A stretch of DNA of 64,000 bases from Centrapalus pauciflorus (Eukaryota > Streptophyta > Magnoliopsida > Asterales > Asteraceae), in assembly GCA_020465985.1 (NCBI GenBank), contig JAANYP010007618.1:1-64000 (forward strand). Reading direction: 5' to 3'. Position numbers and translations under genes: made by a program. The notes below the pieces were generated by a model. That model was not told the DNA's origin and made no database searches. It saw nothing but the letters and a program-made list of their open reading frames with translations. Below, in pieces: positions 54,696 to 64,000 of the stretch. Position 1 is the stretch's first letter; every line of letters starts with the position of its first letter.

Positions 54696-55085
54696 TTTTT
54701 AAAATGTCGGCTCTGTTACCTACAATGGTAAGATGTGACAAGGACCTGATTCTATTCACCCCCCTCCCCGCTCTTTTCCATTGGTGTAGAAGAATTGATT
54801 GGCTTTCCTTGTTCGTAATTGTTGCATGTTTTTTCCTTTCAATATTGCAAAATGGAGGAAGAAAGAAGGAGATAAGGTCAGTTTATTCAGAAGATCTTAC
54901 AGTCATAAGGAGATTTCGTTTTCATATATTTAATTCTATGAATTGCAATTATCCAGTTGAAATATTGAATTTAATAGATTTGTTGTTTGATTGTTTGTTT
55001 TGATGTAATAATTAGAAGTGGGGGACATCATTTGTGAAATTGAGACCGTTAAAGCTACCCTTGAATTTGAATGTCTTGAAGAAGG
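54696..55085 (+). pseudogene. Fragment of mitochondrial pyruvate dehydrogenase E2 (lipoyl domain) gene
   Basis: Three exon pieces in order match the lipoyl domain of plant dihydrolipoamide acetyltransferase. KMSALLPTM (54701-54727, then GTAAG donor) is like MPxLSPTM. NIAKWRKKEGDK (54841-54876, then GT) is like NIARWxKKEGDK. GDIICEIETVKATLEFECLE (from 55021, after an ATTAG acceptor and before GTAAAT) surrounds the lipoyl-lysine site, ETVKAT here where functional domains have ETDKAT. Separation by introns means genomic DNA was captured, not mRNA. The catalytic domain is absent and there is no complete frame, so it is non-functional. It sits among Helitrons, the element class best known for gene capture. 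Nearby exon-like pieces at 56052-56135 and 56210-56270 (VPWCLAVASLFNLRETINGE) remain unassigned. Confidence 0.8.
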
Positions 55086-56405
55086 GTAAATCCGTCTTCC
55101 CTGATTTTATCTAACCTTAGGCCTGCAGTATAGGACTGTTGGCACTTTCTTTATACCTTGACAACGAACCTGGTCATCATACTACGAGTCTACTTGTAGT
55201 TTTTTAGGACTCATATGTAGTCTATGCTTCTGTTTTAAAAACTAATTGTAGATTTGTAGGAAGTTGTGTATCTGCTCATGTATCAAAATACCACACAGAA
55301 TCAAATTTAAAAATTAAGAGTTTCTCAATCAGACCATGTAATCACATCAAAGCCATCGATGAATTAGAAAACCGATAAAAAAAACAGAGTATTGGACATC
55401 ACATATGGAGGATTGACAAATTGCCTTATTTGCATAGCCATCGATGAATTATATAGGTATTTTGTGATGAGTACGGAAATGTAGATTTTGCTAGACTCTA
55501 AAATTAGGGGTTTTTTCCTATGACAAATCACATTTAGATTGAATGGGGGCATTGGGCCAATCTGGTTTTCTCCTTAGAACATCAACTTATATGACCAGAA
55601 ATCCATGGAGACAGCCAAGCTCTTTGCAAAATATATATAACACGTTTTTTTCTGTAATAAATTTCTGTTGTTGATAGTTTGTACTCGTAACTTTGTTCAT
55701 TTTACAAAATCTGTAAAAAAAAAGTTTAACATAATTGTAAATGTTATATTGGTGATAATTCTGCATAGCCATCAGGTTTATCCATCTTTCAGACTATAGT
55801 CATTTTTAAATCAGTATACGTTGTATAATACGAGAATATTCTGATTAAGCTATATTGGCCTTGTTGACCTTTTATTTGCATCAAGAATGCTTCAGTTACC
55901 ACGTCCTAAGTAAATCCAAAATTGAAATGACGTCTGATGTATGTGTTTATAGTTATGCTAAGCTGTCATTCATTTTCACTTGTTATGTTCATTGTTTATG
56001 TTTCACTTGTATGTTAAATTAATTAACATATGTGCATTGTATATATTCCAGGGGGCTTATTCGGGTGCAAGAAAAATTAAAAGCAATGATTAACGGATTT
56101 GGAGAGAGAGTAATTCTTCTTTGGTCGGTGTAATTAACATACAAATAATTGAATGAAGTGGGTCTTGTTCTTGATTATTTCACTGTATTGATGTTCATAA
56201 TTTTACAGGTTCCATGGTGCTTGGCAGTCGCATCATTATTTAATCTTAGAGAGACTATTAACGGTGAAGCTATTATTCAGTTTCACATTTTTTTTTGTTT
56301 TATTTATTTATTCTATTGATAACAACTTAACAATTAGCATAACTATTGAACCATTACAAATTAATCAACCAATAAAAAAAATAATCTATACTGTTATATA
56401 ATACA
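55086..56405. other. Region downstream of the E2 fragment
   Basis: AT-rich with no clear gene. Exon-like pieces at 56052-56135 (after TTCCAG) and 56210-56270 (after TTTACAG) may be more captured exons. A short duplicated phrase AGCCATCGATGAATTA occurs at about 55352 and 55438. Confidence 0.4.
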
Positions 56406-57386
56406 CTAGTCTATTAACTCATGTGTTACATGAATTAATGTAAAGAAATAATTTATACAGTTTTAATGTATAAATTATACAAAAAAAATATACGGTTTAG
56501 ATCATAATTTTAAAAATATTTTATTGCATACGCATATTTAGTTTAAAATTTATATTTATATAATACAAGTTAATAAAAAAATTTCGTTATCATTCTTTTA
56601 GAATAAATAGAAAATATTGGATAGTTATACAAATAAAAACTATATGAATAAGAGTATATATTAAAATCTAATTATAAATTATTTTTTATCTATTTCATAC
56701 TATTATGTTAATAATTTATAGTGTTAGAAGATTATACGAATGATACAAAGTTGTGAGATTAAAAAAATGTAAAATTGTTAATATATTTTTATTTAGAACG
56801 TAATAACAAATTAATTAATGAAGATAAGACTTGAGACGGTTACTTATTTATTGGTGAGTAAATCTTGATTCAATAAGTATTAATTAAATTTTTTTTAACC
56901 AATTAAATAACTTTATGTATTATCTAAATAGTTGATGATTTTAATCTAGGATAATGCATGAAAAAACAAATAATTAATCCACCAATAAGCATGTCAATAA
57001 GTATTTTTTTGTTATTTTGTAATATATGTAGATATATAAATTATAGTAATATTTTAAAATTTAATTTTATATATTTTTAAAGTAATAAAAATATGTGAAA
57101 TTAAAAAAAAAAAACATTGAATCAAATGAATAAAATCAAATTTATTGAATGATTTTAATGAATTAGTTAAAATGGAAATTTATAAAACCTTTTCTTTTGA
57201 ATTGATATTTTTATTCTTAATATTTAATGTTTCAAGAATGAAAGTCTTATTTAATATTAATTAATAATTGGATGAAATGAAAGATGAGTTATTTTAGGAA
57301 AATTAGGAGGGAAAATGAAAATGAAAAAGAAAGAGAGATTGACATGTGGCACAAGGTGTTTTGCTTTATTAATAAGTATAGATAGA
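56406..57386 (-). mobile_element. Short non-autonomous Helitron, minus strand
   Basis: 981 bp. The minus-strand 5' end is A|TCTATCTATACTTATTAA at 57386, with AAAGCAAAACACCTTGTGCC inward. The 3' end is hairpin TCATGT-AAC-ACATGA, then GTTAATAGA and CTAG at 56406, then T. No coding capacity. Confidence 0.68.
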
Positions 57387-57985
57387 TTTAGATTAAGAAA
57401 AATAAATTCTTTCTGATTAAGTGAGTATTTTATTTTCTAGAATACAACATTATTTATTATGAATGTTATTGTTTTGAGGTTCTACCCCACCTTTAAATTT
57501 TAGAACCATACAATAATAAATTCAATTAATGAAAGAACAAATAAACTTTTAGCTTTCTTTCCTAATTTATTTCCTTAAATTAATCATTTCAATTCATTAT
57601 ATTAAAGCACTTAAACTAATAGCTTTACTAATAATTAAACATATATATTTTTCAAATTTATAACATGTATATTGAGAATTTGTATTTATTTTTTATTGAC
57701 TGTATAATTGATATCTTAAAACATGTTTCCATCACTAATATTTATTTATTAATATAGTATAATAAAAAAAAATTTAGTTAAATAATATTTAGTATAAAAT
57801 GTTGACAAATTGAATACAGTTTTTCATTCTTATATTTCATGTAGTTTCGTTCTTATACCTTTCAATTTTATACTTTATATCAATTTAATAATTTTTTACA
57901 CCAACATGATATTAATGCATTATTGATATTTTTTAGCTTCATTTAAACTATATGTTATAAAAAATAATTATTAATAAAGTATATT
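57387..57985. other. AT-rich stretch, no gene
   Basis: No recognisable coding or repeat structure. It may be the 3' part of a plus-strand Helitron ending at 58012 that the minus-strand element at 56406-57386 interrupted. Confidence 0.4.
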
Positions 57986-58012
57986 CATGTAATACATGGG
58001 TCAATAAACTAG
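57986..58012 (+). other. Plus-strand Helitron 3' terminus
   Basis: CATGT-AAT-ACATG hairpin, then GGTCAATAAA and CTAG (58009-58012), then T. The matching 5' end was not identified. Confidence 0.6.
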
Positions 58013-58178
58013 TAATATTAATAACATAACATAACATGTCATTAATAGTATGTTATAGATAACATATTAATATTTTATTATTGTAAATAAGGATGATTAT
58101 TTATATTTGATAAATAATAATAATCACACTTTGTAATGGTAGTACGTTGTACTAATTTATATAATAATAATAGTCACA

Positions 58179-58932
58179 CTTTGTAGTAGGGGTGTGCAGA
58201 AAAACCAAAATCCAAATCGAAACCGGAAAAAACCGAAAAATCGAAACCCGAAAACCAATCCGTTTGGATTTTGGACTGGTCTGGACTCTCGATTATCAAA
58301 AACCGAAAGTTTTGGTTGGTTTAGGTTTGAACCTTTAAAAAACCGAAAAAATCCAAACCGAACCGATTTTATATATACTATATTATAAAATTTAGATTTA
58401 TTAAATACCTACCTTCTTTAATTATTAAATTAGGTTGTTTAAATTTTAAATTTTATTAAATACCTACCATCCTTTAATTACTAACTGTTAGAATAGGAAC
58501 TGGAAAAGTGGGAAGCATCAAGCGACGCATCGGACACCGAAAGTGGGAAGCATCAAGCGACGCATCTGTGGATGTTTAAATTTACGATTTGAATTGTTGA
58601 AATTAGATATTTGGATGTTTGAAGTTTAAGTTCTTTTTTTGTCTTTTTTATGTTTGACTAAATGATTATTGTATTGGATATTGTTAAAAAGTTCATATTT
58701 TGTCAAAGAAAAAATAATTTTCACAAATCAAAAAATGGGGTTTCGGACATAAAAAAAAAAAAACAAAATCCAAAAAAACCGAAAAAAACCGAAATCGAAA
58801 CCGAAACCGAAACAAAAACCGAAAAAACAAACCATTTAAAACCAAACCGTTTGGACTCCGATATTTTGGTTTGGATTTCGGTTTTTGTCATAAACAGATC
58901 CAAACCGATTCATGCTCATCCTTACTTTGTAG
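58179..58932. mobile_element. hAT-like non-autonomous element (58187-58924) with 8-bp target duplication
   Basis: 738 bp. Ends are TAGGGGTGTGCA and, inverted, TAAGGATGAGCA. The 8-bp duplication CTTTGTAG is at 58179-58186 and 58925-58932; 8 bp is the hAT signature. Subterminal regions are full of AACCGAAA/TTTCGGTT words on opposite strands and can fold back. The middle contains a direct repeat, GAAGCATCAAGCGACGCATC, at about 58513 and 58549. No transposase. Confidence 0.78.
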
Positions 58933-58965
58933 TAGCAACACGTAAGACTAATTTATATTTAAATT

Positions 58966-59110
58966 GATCGAAATAAATATTATTTTTATATTTACTAAGA
59001 AGCATGTATAAATTATACAACTATAAAACACATTAACTTAAAATTCATGTATTTAAGAGGTACATTATTTGATAATTTATGTGCAACTCTCAATTGTATA
59101 AGAATAATAA
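58966..59110. repeat. Dispersed repeat shared with 52150-52300
   Basis: ACTAAGAAGCATGTATA, AACACATTAACTTAAA and GAGGTACATTAT occur in the same order in both places. Together with the AAGGATGATTAT repeats this suggests two diverged copies of one older AT-rich element. Confidence 0.65.
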
Positions 59111-59608
59111 TATTCTCATAAATTAGAAAATAAAATAAACTAATAACTTAAAATTTTATATAAAATTAATAATGTTGATGACTTGATGTTTAACTTAATT
59201 ATATAACTTCATTTAATTAATAACATTTTAAAATATTTTTATGAAACTTTTGCTAGCACAATAATTTAAGCTTTAAAGTATATATGATAAATTAATCAAG
59301 AAAATCCTAAATACAAAAGTTAAGGACATCTATTAAAATAAAATCTTCTCATAAACTAATATTTAACTAATCTAATAATTATGATATATAAAATAGAAAT
59401 AAGTTGAAATTAGATATTATTAAAATAAAGATAATTAAATTTAGAAAACGTATCATATATTTAATTTCATGTAAAATAATTTTGTTATTTTATTTTACTT
59501 TTATTATGATAACATTAAATTAAATAGCACAATGAATAATTAGGTCATGCTAAACAATTATGAGATATGTTACATTTATCACATGCATTTTCTTTCTATA
59601 TAGTCTAA

Positions 59609-59899
59609 CTAGTTTATCAACCATGAAAATTTTAATGAGTATCTTTTTCTTAAAACTATATAAATTTAAAAATTAAAAAGAAAACTAATATGTTCATTAA
59701 AAACTTTTAAATTTATTATTATTATTAAAATATCTTTAAAATATTATTTGTTGAGATATTAATTAGATATAAATATAGATTTATTAATTCATTAATATTA
59801 AAAATAGTATTGTAGAATTGGCAAATGCTCGTTAAGCCAATTGACATTCTATGCAAATGTCATGTGACATTTAGTTACCCTTTTAATAGAATAGATAGA
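59609..59899 (-). mobile_element. Short non-autonomous Helitron, minus strand (291 bp)
   Basis: 5' end A|TCTATCTATTCTATTAAA at 59899 with CTAAATGTCACATGAC inward; 3' end CTAG at 59609 after TTGATAAA. The hairpin is weak (ATGG remnants only), so it is decayed. Confidence 0.55.
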
Positions 59900-60620
59900 T
59901 AAATATAACATCCTTTAAAAGTTTATTTATAAATAAATAATTAACAAGTTGTTAGTTTTATATTTCTATCTATCTAAAAAATAATAATTTTTTTAATCTT
60001 ATATTAACTTCTTTTAGTTAATACTTTAATGTTTTTCTAATATCATCTTCAAAATAGACACTAAATTCACGTAAATAGATTGTAAAAAATGTTATTATAA
60101 TGCACTTGCACAAAAGTTTATTAAACTTTAAAGAGGTACATTAAAGTGTTAAAATGAATTCATACTTTTAATCTAATAAAATTTAATTTATATGAAAAAT
60201 ATTTTATTTAAAACTTTTATAAATAAAAGTAAAGACATAATGTTTTTTCATTTTATAAAATTATTCAATTATTCTTCATGAAAAGAAATTTTCAGATTAT
60301 TAGAATTGAAATATGTAGCATATTTTTCATGAAACAAGAACATGCATAATATGAATTAAAATATTATTTATAATTTTTAGTGTAACTTTATTAAAGTTCA
60401 AATATGTAAGATATTTTGTTTTTAATTATTATTATAGTTGATGTTGTTTTTATGTTATAAATAACTATACTTAATCATAAAACTTATTATTATCAATTAC
60501 AATATTAATATTAAAACAAAACGTAAATATTACATTGAGTATTGAACCTATTTTGAACATCAAAGTAAACTTATGTGATGCTACATTTATATAAATTAGT
60601 TTTACATTCTATTAAACAGA
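59900..60620. other. AT-rich stretch, no gene
   Basis: No coding frame, repeat family or terminus recognised on either strand. Confidence 0.6.
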
Positions 60621-60623
60621 ATC

Positions 60624-60985
60624 AGATTCATCATCGTACCTATAAGATTCCAGCGTATCCTAATGTGAATGATCATTCACACATATTTTTTTGAATAGAC
60701 ATGTATAAGACAACATTATAAGATTTTTTTCAAAAGGAGCAACATCATAAATCTTGTGAATGGTAAAAAAAGATCATGTGAATGGTCGGGTGTGAAATGA
60801 TCATTCACATGGATGACCATTCACATAATATTTAAGGACACAGAAAGTGTGAATCTATGTTAAATTCATATATCATGCGTATAACATTAAATTAGACATG
60901 GTTATGTGAAAAAAAATTTTAAAAAAGTTTTTTAAGGTTGGTACCTTCAGGTACACTTGATTTCGAGGGGTACTTATTTGAACCT
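60624..60985. mobile_element. MITE E, copy 2 (362 bp), inverted relative to copy 1
   Basis: Reverse complement of 52487-52772 over most of its length (ATCGTACCTATAAGATT, CCTAATGTGAATGATCATT, CACTTGATTTCGAG). It has about 95 bp extra near the right end (60850-60945) that resembles the inner arm of MITE C (AAAAAAGTTTTTTAAGG, TTGGTACCTTC). No (TA)n run here. Confidence 0.82.
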
Positions 60986-60988
60986 GAC

Positions 60989-61265
60989 TGTAACATCCCG
61001 GATTTGAGTCTGGTACGTGGATTTAATTTATTCGCTCATTATTTTAATATTATTGCGTTGTTCCAATTAAATCCCGTTTCGTGGATTAAACGTGTCGAGA
61101 CCGAGTGATACGTGTCTCCGGATTAATAATTAGTGGATTATTATTATCATTGAGATCGCGGATCTAATTGGGTCCAAATGATATTAATATTGAAAAAGTG
61201 ATAGCGGGTTCGGATTTAGCGGGTTCGGAGCTTTCTATTTTTGGAAAGCATATATATATACATAC

Positions 61266-61341
<76 letters not shown>

Positions 61342-61646
61342 ATAGACTCTAAACTCCATTTTCCTTCTTCACTTCCCAAATTCAGAAATAGTGTACGTGT
61401 GTGTGTGTGTTTGAAGCTGGAGCAGCAATGAATCATCAAGGTCTGAGTTTGGTTGCCAAAAGTTGAGCATCTCCTTCATCTTGATTGTGTTCTTGAGGTT
61501 TGGAGGTAAGAACCCATGATTTTGTTAGTTGAAATTGAGTTATGGTTGTGTTGTGGTGAGGGTTCTGAGTTTTAAGGTTTATGGGTGTGATATATGTGAG
61601 TTTGATGTATTTTGGCTGCTGGAATCAATTTTGAGGAGATGAGATT
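60989..61646 (+). repeat. Gypsy-type LTR fragment (5' part only)
   Basis: Starts TGTAACATCCCGGATTTGAG, the same opening as the LTRs of elements 1 and 2. It has TTCGG-containing words (GCGGGTTCGGATTTAGCGGG), a microsatellite, a leader and a donor-like GGAG|GTAAGAACCC at 61507. It is interrupted at 61647 by another LTR. The rest is not seen in the window. Confidence 0.6.
61248..61340. repeat. (CATA)n-(TA)n-(GT)n microsatellite
   Basis: Compound run within the LTR fragment. A second short GT run is at 61396-61410. Confidence 0.95.
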
Positions 61647-64000
61647 TGTAACAACCTAGCTTTTACTAGAACTCAATTATTTGATTTTGAGCCAATAATG
61701 TAATTTTATTACATTATTTGAATTGTAATTTAATTAAGTAATGAAAATATTTAATTAAATTATGATTGTTATAAATTATTAAAGATAATTAAACTAAAGA
61801 ATGTATTATACGAAAGTGGAGGGGGTTAAATTGCAAATATAACTAAGTTAAATATATATACTTAAATAATGATTTTATTACCATTTAATTGCAATTAAGA
61901 AAGAAACTCAATCTCTCTCTTCTCTCTCTCCTAATCCACGGCTCCTTCACCAAAATCATCTAGAAAATTATGAATTTTGCATTCAATTGAAGATTTAAGC
62001 TAAGGAGAAGATACAACAATCATCATTCATCATCAATTAGCAAGGTTTAAAGGTAATAATTTCTTAAAAATTTGAAATTTATGTGTTTGGATCGGTTTTT
62101 ATGGAAAACCGAAAATACAAGAATTATAACACGAATTTGTTGTTGCATGTTCAAGTTTTTACTAAATAATCATGTTTTTAAGTTAATAGATGTTAAAGAA
62201 ACAAAATTTTTATTTTGGATCATCCAAATAAGGTGAAAATCGGTATTTTTATAAAATAAGTGTTCTTGACAAAATTTGCATATTTTGGATGATCTTGATC
62301 AATTTATGAGGTTTTTGATCAATAAAATTGTATAAAAACACTCAAATAATGATAACACAACTTTATATTTTATTGCATGTTAATAAAATGTGTTTTTGGG
62401 AATTTTTATGAAAAATCCGAATGAATAAAATGAAGAACACCAAGAACAAATTTCTGGGAAAAAATATAAGTAAGGATCCGAATTCGGGTAGGACCGAATT
62501 CGGATGGTGCCCATTTCGGATCCCATGTTTCGGATCCTTATAAATTCGGATGACCAACTTCGGTTCTTATGTATTTTTTTATGATCCTAAATTTGGTCCC
62601 AAGGTCCTAAATTCGGGTGCTCATTTCGGATCGTATGTCTTGAATATATTCCCAAAATTCGGATGATTGTTTCGGACCCTGCTTGATCCGAATTTGATTG
62701 CCATTTCGGATGGCCAAGATCCGGATCACCCAATCCGGATGGTCCGAATTCGGATGATCCGAACCCGGGTGACCATTTTGATATTTTTAATAAATAAATA
62801 AATGATATTTATGATGAAAGATTATGAACAAAACAACATGATTATCAATATATATATATATATACAGATCTTTTGAGAATATAATGAAACAAAGAATATG
62901 AACGAAAGAAAGATAGATGAGTTATCAGTATCAGAATCAGATAAAATAAAGATGTTAAAGCTAAAAGCTGATAATATTAATATGATATGATTCTGGACAG
63001 GTTCAGTGAAATTCTGAACAAAGACTTAAAGATATTGAAAGCGGGTCACAGAATTGAAAAGAATTGACGGAAGATCAGATTGACAAAAGATTTAAAGATA
63101 AATCCTGAGATAACTCAGGTGGTGGATATATACATCTGATTGATAAAGACCCCAGACCTGTGAGTTATAGATATTCAGATTTAACATGCTAGATTTCCGG
63201 TTGAGACATATTGTTGATGTTAGATTAATTTGACACTCATATTATCAGCTGGATTGTGAACTGTGCACACTATGGTTCGGTGTTACCCAGTAGATCATGA
63301 TAGCTATTTGATTTATCACTTCATATGACTTTGAGATTTACTATTCATTTCTGATATATATTGTATGAGAATACTGCTATCATGAATTTGATTACGTATG
63401 CTTCATCATTGCATATACTTTGACATATTGATTCAGCTTGATTAGCCTTGTCGGTTAATTGTTCTAGACCTGGCTATTTCACCAGTTCTATTGAACTTGG
63501 TAATGACCATCCGATGTTCCGCCATGTTGATTTACTGGTAGCTAGCCCAGTATGTGGCTGATCCCCACGATTTAAGCGTGAGCGTGGCTTGAACATCATC
63601 CGACTCTATGACTACTATGTCTCAATCATGAGGGCTGTAGCGGCAGTCAAGACATATCACGCTAGAACTTATGATCCGCTTGATAATGCATGTTAATTTG
63701 AAAATCTATATTCTCACTAAGCCTTGCTTACAGTTGCTACCTTACATTTTTTTACAGGAAAAGATAAAGGAAAGTCACCTGCTGGACCTAGTTCTTAGGT
63801 CTTACAAAGATCAAGACAGAAGTTTTCATAGAACTCTACTCAGCAAACCCTTTTGGTACTAATTGGAGGATGATAATATGGTGGTCTGGGTAGATTTATC
63901 TTGATTATATGATGACATGAATTAGATTAGACTTGTGCCCTTTATAAGTTTAATTTGAAAATTGTAGTTCGTACTAGAATCTGTATTTAACTTATCCTAA
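61647..64000 (+). repeat. LTR element 3: gypsy-type LTR running off the window
   Basis: Starts TGTAACAACCTAGC; the five bases before it are AGATT (the other duplication lies outside). Same plan as LTRs 1 and 2: CT-rich leader (about 61910-61930), donor TTTAAAG|GTAATAAT (62053), a TTCGGAT/CCGAATTCGG array (62470-62770), and acceptor TTTTTTACAG|GAAAAGATAAAGG (63757) followed by a CTGGACCT...TTAGGTC motif matching LTR 1's GGGACCTTCTAGTTAGGTC. The LTR end and interior are not in the window. Confidence 0.7.
62470..62775. repeat. TTCGGAT/CCGAATTCGG array in LTR element 3
   Basis: More than fifteen TTCGG or CCGAA cores in 300 bp, on both strands, in a TA-rich background. Confidence 0.85.

Noticed and set aside
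56052..56275. Further exons of the pyruvate dehydrogenase E2 catalytic domain
   Set aside because: Splice-like edges and a VPxC word are suggestive, but residues beyond that do not match the catalytic domain convincingly.

Overview
This window is repeat-dominated, AT-rich nuclear DNA of a flowering plant. The signs are chromovirus-type Ty3/gypsy retrotransposons with very long LTRs and an initiator-Met-tRNA primer site, plant Helitrons with Rep/Pif1-helicase genes, a Helitron-borne RPA70-like gene, (TA)n-associated MITEs, and introns with plant-type splice sites. A composite-family eudicot is plausible, but that is only an impression. I see no ordinary host gene that looks functional, and no tRNA, rRNA or CRISPR.

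The core (2.7-50.9 kb) is a nested stack. The outermost element is a decayed Helitron ('Helitron 1', + strand). Its Rep-helicase gene is cut into pieces at 2720-3297, 4484-4961, about 5200-5304, 14294-14891, 23386-26609 and 50698-50771, and its 3' hairpin and CTAG end lie at 50860-50888. Three large insertions split the gene. LTR element 1 (5305-14288, + strand) has 5-bp target duplications GCCTA. LTR element 2 (14892-23380, - strand) has target duplications GTGAG. A second, much better preserved Helitron ('Helitron 2', 26610-50697, about 24.1 kb, + strand) sits inside the last codons of the Helitron 1 helicase. MITEs lie in (TA)n runs inside Helitron 1 introns.

Helitron 2 holds, in order: a 5' TC end; a 287-bp tandem duplication; unassigned leader DNA; an array of five related units, three of them about 2.2 kb and each with leader-exon-like segments; a three-exon Rep-helicase gene (39600-46582) with HUH, two-Tyr and Pif1 motifs all present and one frame break near 45.88 kb; an apparently intact ten-exon RPA70-like gene (46740-50194, 535 codons); and a 3' hairpin with CTAG. 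Rep-helicase would nick and unwind, and the RPA-like protein would bind the single strand produced in rolling-circle transposition.

The right side (50.9-61 kb) is very AT-rich. It holds several short non-autonomous Helitrons in both orientations, a MITE with an 11-bp target duplication, two copies of a MITE family, a hAT-like element with an 8-bp target duplication, and a captured fragment of a nuclear gene for the lipoyl domain of mitochondrial pyruvate dehydrogenase E2 (54696-55085). From 60989 to the window end there are two more gypsy-type LTR pieces, one nested in the other and running off the edge.

The left 2.7 kb is microsatellite-rich with no recognisable gene.
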